Assembly: GCA_030267965.1 (NCBI GenBank)
Contig: BRYA01001552.1
Span: 1 to 17,642 of the forward strand
DNA length: 17,642 bases
Direction of reading: 5' to 3'
DNA from: Triparma columacea
Lineage: Eukaryota; Sar; Bolidophyceae; Parmales; Triparmaceae
Shown here: piece by piece, positions 1 through 7,020 of the stretch
How positions within the stretch are numbered: the first letter of the stretch is position 1
Layout: each line of letters opens with the position of its first letter
Position numbers and translations under genes: made by a program
The notes under the pieces: generated by a model
Database searches by the model: none
Told to the model about the DNA's origin: nothing
What the model saw: only the letters and a program-made list of their open reading frames with translations

Positions 1-1070
1 AATGGGCTCATGCCCAAGACTGGGATCGCATCAAGGGGTATGCCAAGGAACATGGTCCTGAGGTTTTGTTAGGAGTTTATTCAGAGCTTGATGACGAGCA
101 ATGGAGGGTAGCTTCAGTCCTCATAGAGGCCTCTATATACGATAATGTTGAGATGGTCAAGCTTATCTTAGAGGCCGGCTTCGACAACAAGGAAGCCATG
201 TTCTTGGCCGCATTTACATCAATTCAGAATAGTGACAATTCAACAATCTTGAGATTGCTCTTAGAACATGGACTTGACCCTAATATGGACCTACAAGTCG
301 AAGGGGTGGTGGAAGGCGTTAACAAGAACCTTTTGATGCGTGCTGCTGAAAGGGGGCACATTGATCAGGCAATAACACTTCTCGATCATGGAGCAAATGT
401 GAACAAGACAGTGGTTGCCCGTAATGGAGATGTTATTTCACCACTTGAAGTTACTGTCAGTGATGGAAAACACGACATATGCAGGCTGTTTCTCACGCGC
501 GGTGCTATTCCAACCACCAACGACGTGTGTATTGTGTTTGGTCATTGCCTCGTAGCGTGCAAAGGAGAACACACTAGCCTTAGTAGAGATGTCGCAATAA
601 AGATGTTCACAACATTTCTTCATCTCGGAAAGCCCGATTCCGACGTAGTTCGAGACAAATTCAATTTATACGCGCGCAATCCTTCCTATCGCGATCCTAC
701 AATCGCCAACATCACGAAACAGTACCTTCAAGGCCGTCCCTTCTGCTGCTTTGTTTGCGAGGCCCTAACTGCCAAGGGGCGCGACAAGCTCTTAGTGTGT
801 CCCTGTCGCACAATCGCCTACTGCTCTCGGGAGTGTCAGGTCAAGCACTGGAGGGAGCACAGGGTGCAATGCACGGGACCGCTGAACGAAAGGGGGGAGA
901 GTGAGGCAATGGTCAAGAAAAGATCAAAGACAGGGAAGGGGATTAAGGGGGGAGGAGCGGATGTGGGAGTAGCGGATGTGGGAGTAGCGGATGTGGGAGT
1001 AGCGGAAGGAGCAGGTGCGACGGGGAAGAAGGGCAAGAAGGGCAAGAAGGGTAGGGGTAAGAAGAAGTGA
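1..1070 (+). CDS. Ankyrin-repeat protein with C-terminal MYND zinc finger (5' end outside window)
   Basis: The reading frame is already open at base 3 and no ATG near the left edge is in frame, so this is the 3' part (355 codons) of a longer gene. Counting from the codon at base 3, helical ankyrin-like units lie near residues 43-75, 75-100, 107-135 and 145-174; 'LLMRAAERGHIDQAITLLDHG' (bases ~333-395) is the clearest. A MYND finger follows at about 248-290, with C-x2-C, C-P-C, Y-C-S-x2-C and H-x3-H-x3-C spacing. The protein ends in a Gly/Ala/Val stretch from a 15-bp tandem repeat, then a Lys/Gly-rich tail. Ankyrin and MYND domains usually bind protein partners, so a scaffold role is likely but the target is unknown. 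The stop is TGA at 1068-1070. The gene is convergent with the first LRR gene, 228 bp away; that gap shows only AT-rich 3' flanking sequence. Confidence 0.85.
   Translation, partial: WAHAQDWDRIKGYAKEHGPEVLLGVYSELDDEQWRVASVLIEASIYDNVEMVKLILEAGFDNKEAMFLAAFTSIQNSDNSTILRLLLEHGLDPNMDLQVEGVVEGVNKNLLMRAAERGHIDQAITLLDHGANVNKTVVARNGDVISPLEVTVSDGKHDICRLFLTRGAIPTTNDVCIVFGHCLVACKGEHTSLSRDVAIKMFTTFLHLGKPDSDVVRDKFNLYARNPSYRDPTIANITKQYLQGRPFCCFVCEALTAKGRDKLLVCPCRTIAYCSRECQVKHWREHRVQCTGPLNERGESEAMVKKRSKTGKGIKGGGADVGVADVGVADVGVAEGAGATGKKGKKGKKGRGKKK
957..1001 (+). repeat. 15-bp tandem repeat, three copies, coding
   Basis: Three exact head-to-tail copies of gcggatgtgggagta lie inside the ankyrin-MYND gene and encode a repeated Ala-Asp-Val-Gly-Val unit. 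A fourth, degenerate start (gcggaagga) follows, then short aagaaggg-type repeats coding the Lys/Gly tail. Confidence 0.9.
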
Positions 1071-1298
1071 ACGAAACAATAAGTAATGCGGCGGCTATAA
1101 GCAAATTTTCAGAATTCGATGTATTTGTTTTCTTCACTTCGATCCCCCTGTCTCGTATACCATGAAGGGATGAATTTACTTCTCCAATTTTATTTATGCA
1201 ACAACACAGCACTATTTTGCCAGCCTCTCGCTCCAAGACGGCCTCTAGACGGACTTTAGTTCGGACAGCCTTAAATCCAACTAATCAAGCGCAAAGAG

Positions 1299-2285
1299 TT
1301 AGAGAAACTCCAGAATTACTCTCCACAAAACTTTCGGGATCTTCTCACGTGCCTCAGTTGCCTTTAGCGGGGCTTCAACTTCGCTAAGTCTCTTCCGCTT
1401 CAGACTATCCGGTCCGCTGGGTTGCCCGGGCGCGGGTTGATTCTCCACGTGATCCCAGGTTCCCTTGAGGCACAGCAGAGCGTTGACGCGTTCGATCACA
1501 GCGACATTGCGGTGCCACCTGTAATGGAGGAGGTCCGAGACAGTCGGCAAGTTTTCATCAGCAGCGGCAGCGATTAGGGCAGTGCAGTTCAAGAAGCAGT
1601 CTACACCTATGGAAACCGCAGGAGATAGAATGAGTTTCGTCAGGGCGGAGCATCCGTAGAAGGCTTGATGGCCGATCGTCGTCACTGAGTCGGGGATTGT
1701 GATGGCTGCGAGGGAGGAGCATTCCCAGAAGGCTTGATAGCCGATCTCCGTCACTCCGTCCGGGATGGTGATGGCTGTGAGGGAGGAGCATCCCCTGAAG
1801 GAACTATTGCCAATTATCGTCACTGAGTCCGGGATGGTGATGGCCGTGAGGGAGGAGCATCCTTCGAAGGTCCAATTGTCAATCCTTATCACTCCGTCCG
1901 GGATGTTGATGGCCGTGAGGGAGGAGCATCCATGGAAGGCGCTATATCTAATCGTCGTCACTCCCTTCGGGATTGTGATGGCCGTGAGGGAGGAGCATCC
2001 TTGAAAGGCCCATTCGCTAATCGTCGTCACTCCGTCCGGGATGGTGATGGCCGTGAGGGAGGAGCAATTGTTGAAGGCGCTTTTGCCAATCGATGTCACT
2101 CCTTGTGCAAAAGTCACTTCTGTGAGTTCACTATTGTCTTCGAAGCTCTCTGTTCCGGAGTATACTGCTGTTTTGGGAAGGGGAAAGAACCCAGCTGGGA
2201 CGGCAAATTCAATATCGTAATCACTATACTCATCACCATCGTCATCACTATAGTCATCACCATAAGCAAAGTCTAATTCACTCAT
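1299..2285 (-). CDS. BspA-type leucine-rich repeat protein, copy 1 (6 canonical repeats)
   Basis: A single-exon 328-residue protein. Residues 1-32 are acidic (many Asp, Tyr, Ser, Glu), 53-73 form a diverged first repeat, and 74-211 are six 23-residue TpLRR/LRR_5-like repeats of the form C-S-S-L-T-A-I-T-I-P-D-G-V-T-T-I-x-x-x-A-F-x-G. A capping repeat (CSALTKLILSP) and a conserved tail follow, with a Trp-Asp-His-Val motif, a KRKR basic cluster that could be a nuclear signal, and the ending KVLWRVILEFL. There is no signal peptide or membrane segment, so the protein is probably intracellular. BspA-type repeats form ligand-binding solenoids in other proteins; the ligand here is unknown. The ATG at 2283-2285 is shared in position and context with copy 2. 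Its C-terminal linker is the longest of the three copies. The end of the tail faintly resembles an F-box start, but that is weak. Confidence 0.85.
   Translation of the reverse strand: MSELDFAYGDDYSDDDGDEYSDYDIEFAVPAGFFPLPKTAVYSGTESFEDNSELTEVTFAQGVTSIGKSAFNNCSSLTAITIPDGVTTISEWAFQGCSSLTAITIPKGVTTIRYSAFHGCSSLTAINIPDGVIRIDNWTFEGCSSLTAITIPDSVTIIGNSSFRGCSSLTAITIPDGVTEIGYQAFWECSSLAAITIPDSVTTIGHQAFYGCSALTKLILSPAVSIGVDCFLNCTALIAAAADENLPTVSDLLHYRWHRNVAVIERVNALLCLKGTWDHVENQPAPGQPSGPDSLKRKRLSEVEAPLKATEAREKIPKVLWRVILEFL
1653..2066 (-). repeat. 69-bp coding tandem array, 6 copies
   Basis: Six 69-bp units encode the canonical 23-residue LRRs of copy 1. Most positions are near-identical between units; the codons between the conserved T-I and A-F, and the two after A-F, differ. 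Confidence 0.9.
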
Positions 2286-2303
2286 AGTAGGGATGGAGAG
2301 GAT

Positions 2304-2311
2304 CTTTTATA
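2304..2311 (-). promoter_or_regulatory. TATA-box-like TATAAAAG upstream of LRR copy 1
   Basis: Read on the minus strand, TATAAAAG begins 26 nt before the A of the start codon, and the same motif at the same distance occurs in copy 2. At the usual 25-30 nt from TATA to start site, transcription would begin almost at the ATG. It is lost in copy 3. Confidence 0.45.
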
Positions 2312-2644
2312 CCGTCCTTTCTGTAACCTAACCCTAACCCTGGATTTATTATACAGTCTTGTCGTTAACAGCTTCAGTCCTCAACGAATTCCTACATTGA
2401 CGGGACAAGCAGGGTTAGTGTGGTGTGATTGACGAAGAGCAAGGGAGAGGGATTGTGAGACCCTCAAGGATTCGTCATTGTGGCGTCAATGGCGGTTCTC
2501 TACCCCATAGCAACCCCAATATGGCACTAATAACGTCGAAAATAGGGCCCAAAGTAGTATTATCTCATCTATAAGACGGTAATAAGACGGGGAAAAACCC
2601 ACGAATACTCGACCTCGATTGAAGGGGAAATAAACTTGGTTCCT

Positions 2645-2652
2645 TGACGTCA
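2645..2652. promoter_or_regulatory. CRE/bZIP-like palindrome TGACGTCA
   Basis: A perfect 8-bp palindrome of the bZIP/CRE type sits inside the conserved block 'ttggttccttgacgt'. The homologous sites in units 2 (4549-4556) and 3 (6734-6741) read TGACGTGA, keeping the TGACGT core. It is about 360 bp upstream of the LRR start codon. That it is bound by a factor is inferred. Confidence 0.35.
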
Positions 2653-2986
2653 ATAGGGAACTAAAATAACGATAGGACAAAATACAACTGGTTAAAGCCT
2701 TAACAAGGGTCATCATTGTCATTGTTGTCCGCCTTACCTTTTTTTTGATAGATTTATTTATGCCCCCTATTTCTCCATCCACTGAGGGTGGGTTTGGTCA
2801 GACTTGTGTGTTTTTGCCCAAAATCTACGATTTACACAGTTCTTATCCGATTCAGTGGTGAGGGGGGTGTTGAAGTGCGCGGTTGTTTTGAAGAATTGAA
2901 TTGACGCCCTCAAATAATTCTATTTTTTTACCCAACAAACTTTAGTTCGGACAGCCTTAAATCCAACTACAATCAAGGGCAAAGAG

Positions 2987-4216
2987 TTAGAGAAACTCCA
3001 GAATTACTCTCCACAAAACTTTCGGGATCTTCTCATGTGCCTCACTTGCCCTTAGCGGGGCTTCAACTCCTTCAATTCGCTTCCTCTTGGGTTGATTCTC
3101 CACGTGATCCCAGGTTCCCTTGAGGCACAGCAGAGCGTTGACGCGTTCGATCACAGCGACATTGCGGTGCCACCTGTAATGGATGAGGTCCGAGACGGTC
3201 GGCATATTTTTATCAGCAGCGGCAGTGATGAGGGCAGTGCAGTTCATGAAGCAGTCTTCACCGATGGAGACAGCAGGAGATAGAATGAGTTCCGTCAGGG
3301 CGGAGCAATCCCTGAAGGCCCACTTGCCAATCGTCGTCACTGAGTCCGGGATGGTGATGGCCGTGAGGGAGGAGCATCCACAGAAGGCGCCCTGGCTAAT
3401 CGTCGTCACTGAGTCCGGGATTGTGATGGCTGTGAGGGAGGAGCATCCGTAGAAGGCACATTCGCCAATCTTCGTCACTCCGTCTGGGATTGTGATGGCC
3501 GTGAGGGAGGAGCAGTCTTCGAAGGCGCCCTGGCAAATTGTCGTGACTCCATCTGGGATGGTGATGGCCGTGAGGGAGGAGCATTCAGAGAAGGCGCGCT
3601 CGCCAATTATCGTCACTCCATCCGGGATGGTGATGGCCGTAAGGGAGGAGCATTCTGCGAAGGTGAGTTCGCCAATCGTTGTCACTCCGTCTGGGATGGT
3701 GATGGCTGTGAGGGAGGAGCATCCCCAGAAGGCGCTTTCGAAAATTGTCGTAACTCCATCTGGGATGGTGATGGCCGTGAGGGAGGAGCAATCGCAGAAG
3801 GCTTGATTGTCGATCGTCGTCACTCCGACTGGGATGGTGATGGCCGTGAGGGAGAAGCATCCAAAGAAGGCGAAATTGCAAATCGTCGTCACTCCGTCCG
3901 GGATTGTGATGGCTGTGAGGGAGGAGCATCTGTAGAAGGCGCCCTTGCCAATCGACGTAACTCCATTTGGGATGGTGATGGCAGTGAGGGAGGAGCATCC
4001 GCTGAAGGCTTTATCGCCAATCTCCGTCACTCCTTGTGCAAAAGTCACTTCTGTGAGTTCATAATTGCCTCTGAAGATCTCTGTTCCGGAGTATACTGCT
4101 GTTTTGGGAAGGGGAAAGAACCCAGCTGGGACGGCAAATTCAATATCGTAATCACTATACTCATCACCATCGTCATCACTATAGTCATCACCATAAGCAA
4201 AGTCTAATTCACTCAT
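2987..4216 (-). CDS. BspA-type leucine-rich repeat protein, copy 2 (10 canonical repeats)
   Basis: A single-exon 409-residue protein. Residues 1-46 match copy 1 exactly; from residue 47 the linker differs in only a few positions. A diverged first repeat (52-73), ten canonical 23-residue repeats (74-303) and the CSALTELILSP cap follow. The C-terminal tail keeps the Trp-Asp-His-Val and KVLWRVILEFL motifs but has an in-frame 33-bp shortening before KRKR relative to copy 1. The 243-bp difference in gene length from copy 1 equals four added 69-bp repeats minus that 33-bp loss, so copy number changed by whole repeats. No signal peptide or membrane segment is visible. A scaffold or ligand-binding role is inferred from repeat type only. 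Codon context at the ATG and the TATA-like motif are the same as in copy 1. Confidence 0.85.
   Translation of the reverse strand: MSELDFAYGDDYSDDDGDEYSDYDIEFAVPAGFFPLPKTAVYSGTEIFRGNYELTEVTFAQGVTEIGDKAFSGCSSLTAITIPNGVTSIGKGAFYRCSSLTAITIPDGVTTICNFAFFGCFSLTAITIPVGVTTIDNQAFCDCSSLTAITIPDGVTTIFESAFWGCSSLTAITIPDGVTTIGELTFAECSSLTAITIPDGVTIIGERAFSECSSLTAITIPDGVTTICQGAFEDCSSLTAITIPDGVTKIGECAFYGCSSLTAITIPDSVTTISQGAFCGCSSLTAITIPDSVTTIGKWAFRDCSALTELILSPAVSIGEDCFMNCTALITAAADKNMPTVSDLIHYRWHRNVAVIERVNALLCLKGTWDHVENQPKRKRIEGVEAPLRASEAHEKIPKVLWRVILEFL
3308..3997 (-). repeat. 69-bp coding tandem array, 10 copies
   Basis: Ten 69-bp LRR units. One has Cys-Phe-Ser in place of Cys-Ser-Ser and one has Val for Asp after Ile-Pro; otherwise variation is confined to the codons around Ala-Phe. 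Confidence 0.9.
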
Positions 4217-4891
4217 TGTAGGGATGGAGAGGATCTTTTATACCGTACTTTCGGTAACTTATACAGTCTTGTCGTTAAAATTTTCAATCCTCACCGAATT
4301 CCTACATTATTGACGGGATAAGCAGGGTTAGTGTGGTGTGATTGACAAAGAACAAGGGAGAGTGATGGTGAGACCCTCAAGGATGTGTCATTGCGGCGTC
4401 AATAGCGGGTCTCTGCCCATAGTAACCACGATATGACACTAACAGTATCGGAAATATGGCCGAAAGTAGTATTATCTCGTCTATGAGACGAAAAAGCCCA
4501 ATGCTCAGTCAGTCGACCGTGATGAAGAGGGGAAATAACTTGGTTCCTTGACGTGAATAGGAAACTAAAATCATCGATAGGACATACACACAACTGCATA
4601 AAGCCTTAAAAAGGGTTATCGTTGTCATTGTTGTCCGCCTTACCTTTATTTTGATAGATTTATTTATTGCCCCTATTTCTCCCTCCTCTGAGGGTGGGTT
4701 TGGCCAGACCTGTGTGTTTTTGCCCCAAAACTACGATTTACACAGCTCTTATCCGATTCAGAGGAGAGGGGGGTGTCGAAGTACGCGGTTGTTTTAAAGA
4801 ATTAAACTTGACGCCCTCAAATAATTCTATTTTTTTACCCAACAAACTTTAGTTCGGACAGCCTTAAATCCAACTAATCAAGCGCGAAGAG
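4217..4891. other. Flank between LRR copies 2 and 3
   Basis: About 675 bp without a credible gene. It is homologous to 2286-2986 and, over parts, to 6527-7016. It contains the upstream region of LRR copy 2 and the 3' flank of copy 3. Short reading frames are not conserved between the copies. Confidence 0.7.
4235..4242 (-). promoter_or_regulatory. TATA-box-like TATAAAAG upstream of LRR copy 2
   Basis: Same motif and same 26-nt distance to the ATG as in copy 1, in a block otherwise almost identical between the two units. Confidence 0.45.
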
Positions 4892-6526
4892 TTAGAGAAA
4901 CTCCAGAATTACTCTCCACAAAACTTTCGGGATCTTGTCACGTGCCTCAGTTGCCCTTAGCGGGGCTTCAACTTCGCTAAGTCTCTTCCGCTTCAGACTA
5001 TCCGGTCCGATGGGTTGATTCTCCACGTGATCCCAGGTTCCCTTGAGGCACAGCAGAGCGTTGACGCGTTCGATCACAGCGACATTGCGGTGCCACCTGT
5101 AATGGAGGAGGTCCGAGACAGTCGGCAAGTTTTCATCAGCAGCGGCAGCGATTAGGGCAGTGCAGTTGGAGAAGCAGTCTTCACCGATGGAAACGGCAGG
5201 AGATAGAATGAGTTTCGTTAGGGCGGAGCAATCACTGAAGGCGGAATTGCCAATCGTCGTCACTGAGTCCGGGATTGTGATGGCCGTGAGGGAGGAGCAT
5301 CCTTCAAAGGCTTCAATGCCAATTGTCGTCACTCCGTCCGGGATTGTGATGGCCGTGAGGGAGGAGCATCCAAAGAAGGCTTCAATGCCAATTGTCGTCA
5401 CTCCGTCTGGGATGGTGATGGCCGTGAGGGAGGAGCAGTATTGAAAGGCGCCCTCGCCAATCATTGTCACTCCGTCCGGGATGGTGATGGCCGTGAGGGA
5501 GGAGCAGTCTTCGAAGGCGCGCTGGCAAATTGTCGTAACTCCATCTGGGATGGTGATGGCCGTGAGGGAGGAGCATTCAGAGAAGGCGTGCTCGCCAATT
5601 ATCGTCACTCCATCCGGGATGGTGATGGCTGTAAGGGAGGAGCATCCGTAGAAGGCGTGCTCGCCAATTGTCGTCACTCCGTCCGGGATGGTGATGGCAG
5701 TGAGGGAGGAGCATCTCCTGAAGGCGCCTAAGACAATCGTTGTCACTCCGTCTGGGATGGTGATGGCCATGAGGGAGGAGCACCCAGAGAAGGCGTCATT
5801 TCCAATCGTTGTCACTCCGTCCGGGATGGTGATGGCCGTGAGGGAGGAGCATCCGTCGAAGGCCCAGTTGTCAATCGTTGTCACTCCGTCAGGGATGGTG
5901 ATGGCCGTGAGGGAGGAGCATTCTGCGAAGGCGGAAACGCCAATTTCCGTAACTGAGTCCGGGATTGTGATGGCTGCGAGGGAGGAGCATCCGCGGAAAG
6001 CTTCATATCCAATCTCCATCACTCCGTCCGGGATGGTGATGGCCGTGAGGGAGGAGCATCCGCTGAAGGCGTATTCGCCAATCGAGGTCACTGAGTACGG
6101 GATGGTGATGGCCGTGAGGGAGGAGCATCCCCTGAAGGCGCCAAGGCCAATCGATGTCACTGAGTCCGGGATTGTGATGGCTGTGAGGGAGGAGCAGCCT
6201 TGGAAGGCGCGACTGTCAATTATCGTCACTCCATCTGGGATGGTGATGGCCGTGAGGGAGGAGCATCCTTTGAAGGCGCCGATGTAAATAGTTGTCAATG
6301 AGTCCGGGATGGTGATGGCCGTGAGGGAGGAGCAATCAGAGAAGGCGTAACGGCCAATCGTTGTCACTCCGTCTGGGATGGTAATGGCCGTGAGGGAGGA
6401 GCATCCCCTGAAGGTTTCATTGGCAATCGACGTCACTCCTTCTACAAAAGTCACTTCTGTGAGTTCACGATCGTCTTTGAAGCTCCCTGTCTGGTCTGTG
6501 CCATAGTATACTGCTGTTTGGGGCAT
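4892..6526 (-). CDS. BspA-type leucine-rich repeat protein, copy 3 (17 canonical repeats, N-terminus shortened)
   Basis: A single-exon 544-residue protein. A diverged first repeat (20-41) is followed by seventeen canonical 23-residue repeats (42-432), a cap and the conserved C-terminal tail (Trp-Asp-His-Val, KRKR, KVLWRVILEFL). It lacks the acidic 30-odd N-terminal residues of copies 1 and 2. The ATG at 6524-6526 falls where those copies read Pro-Leu-Pro-Lys-Thr-Ala-Val, and upstream the frame is open to a TAG at 6602-6604 with no earlier ATG, so this start is the only one available. The TATA-like motif is lost too. The intact 1.6-kb frame argues that the gene is still under selection or was very recently expanded, but its promoter may differ. 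The tail is closer to copy 1 than to copy 2. Confidence 0.82.
   Translation of the reverse strand: MPQTAVYYGTDQTGSFKDDRELTEVTFVEGVTSIANETFRGCSSLTAITIPDGVTTIGRYAFSDCSSLTAITIPDSLTTIYIGAFKGCSSLTAITIPDGVTIIDSRAFQGCSSLTAITIPDSVTSIGLGAFRGCSSLTAITIPYSVTSIGEYAFSGCSSLTAITIPDGVMEIGYEAFRGCSSLAAITIPDSVTEIGVSAFAECSSLTAITIPDGVTTIDNWAFDGCSSLTAITIPDGVTTIGNDAFSGCSSLMAITIPDGVTTIVLGAFRRCSSLTAITIPDGVTTIGEHAFYGCSSLTAITIPDGVTIIGEHAFSECSSLTAITIPDGVTTICQRAFEDCSSLTAITIPDGVTMIGEGAFQYCSSLTAITIPDGVTTIGIEAFFGCSSLTAITIPDGVTTIGIEAFEGCSSLTAITIPDSVTTIGNSAFSDCSALTKLILSPAVSIGEDCFSNCTALIAAAADENLPTVSDLLHYRWHRNVAVIERVNALLCLKGTWDHVENQPIGPDSLKRKRLSEVEAPLRATEARDKIPKVLWRVILEFL
5231..6403 (-). repeat. 69-bp coding tandem array, 17 copies
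   Basis: Seventeen uninterrupted 69-bp units (1173 bp). Repeats 15 and 16 share the same G-I-E-A-F core and differ mainly in the last codons, indicating a very recent single-unit duplication. Confidence 0.9.
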
Positions 6527-7020
6527 TTTTGGGGAAGGGGAGAGTCCCGGGGTTGAGAGGATCTGTTCACCTGTCTTTACGGTAACAGTTGAAAGCTCAA
6601 ACTATTTGATACTGATTCTCTACGAGTTCCTACATTATTGGCAGGATCAGGAGGGTTAGTGTGGTGTGATTGACAAAGAACAAGGGAGAGGAATGGCCGA
6701 AGGATGCGTGCTGGGGGAAATAACTTGGTTCCTTGACGTGAATAGGAGGCGCAAATCATCGATACGGATAAACTACAACTAGATAAAGCCTTCACAAGGG
6801 TCATTATTGTCATTATTGCCCGCCATACCTTATTTTGATAGATTATTTACTGCCCCTATTTCTCCCTCCACTAAGAATGGGTTTGGCCAGACCTGTGTGT
6901 TTTCCCCCAAAATACTACGATTTACACAGCTCTTATCCGAGTTCAGAGGAGAGGGTGGTGTTGAAGTACGCGGTTTGTTTTAAAGAACTTAAACGTTGAC
7001 GCCCTCAAAAATAATTACAT
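6527..7020. other. Flank between LRR copy 3 and the isomerase gene
   Basis: About 490 bp, mostly the diverged unit-3 version of the shared flank. It serves as upstream DNA of LRR copy 3 and as the 3' flank of the isomerase gene. The TGACGTGA site (6734-6741) and the 'gggttagtgtggtgtgatt' block persist. I see no credible gene. Confidence 0.65.

Larger units (their letters stand above)
1253..2938 (-). repeat. Tandem segmental duplication, unit 1 (LRR gene plus upstream flank)
   Basis: This is the first of three head-to-tail copies, about 1.7 kb. It begins where 'actttagttcggacagcc' first appears and ends just before the same string recurs at 2939. It holds the 6-repeat LRR gene and about 650 bp of upstream flank. 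Blocks of that flank recur in units 2 and 3: 'gggttagtgtggtgtgatt', 'ttggttccttgacgt', and the stretch from the 'tttgatagat' motif to 'gacgccctcaaataatt'. Confidence 0.85.
2286..2986. other. Flank between LRR copies 1 and 2
   Basis: About 700 bp without a credible gene. It holds the upstream region of LRR copy 1 (minus strand) and the 3' flank of copy 2. Small reading frames here are not conserved in the homologous flanks at 4217-4891 and 6527-7020, although the DNA is alignable, which argues against coding. Conserved blocks and a TGACGTCA palindrome are listed separately. Confidence 0.7.
2939..4845 (-). repeat. Tandem segmental duplication, unit 2 (LRR gene plus upstream flank)
   Basis: This is the second copy, about 1.9 kb, carrying the 10-repeat LRR gene and its flank. 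It joins units 1 and 3 through the same junction string (ctatttttttacccaacaaac then tttagttcggacagcc), as expected if units 1 and 2 arose by unequal crossing-over between repeats. Confidence 0.85.
4846..7016 (-). repeat. Tandem segmental duplication, unit 3 (LRR gene plus upstream flank)
   Basis: This is the third copy, about 2.2 kb, with the 17-repeat gene. Homology to units 1 and 2 ends at 'aataatt' (base 7016), five bases from the stop codon of the isomerase gene. Its flank lacks about 170 bp present in unit 2 (roughly 4365-4535) and it has lost the coding DNA for the acidic N-terminus. Confidence 0.85.

Noticed and set aside
2320..2342. Telomere-like cctaaccctaaccctgg
   Set aside because: Only about two units and no flanking degenerate array; too short to call an interstitial telomere.
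2486..2782. 98-codon minus-strand frame upstream of LRR copy 1
   Set aside because: Homologous DNA in units 2 and 3 does not keep the frame, and the product resembles nothing known.
1558..6287. Many long reading frames in other frames and on the plus strand across the LRR arrays (His/Pro/Leu- or Val/Arg/Glu-rich repeats)
   Set aside because: The 69-bp unit is a multiple of three, so any frame open in one unit is open in all. Only the minus-strand LRR frame has a recognisable fold, conserved ends and single-copy flanking domains.
1653..6403. CRISPR-like pattern of constant ~50-bp blocks and variable ~18-bp blocks
   Set aside because: The units are coding, in frame throughout, with protein-level family consensus, in a eukaryotic context with no cas genes.
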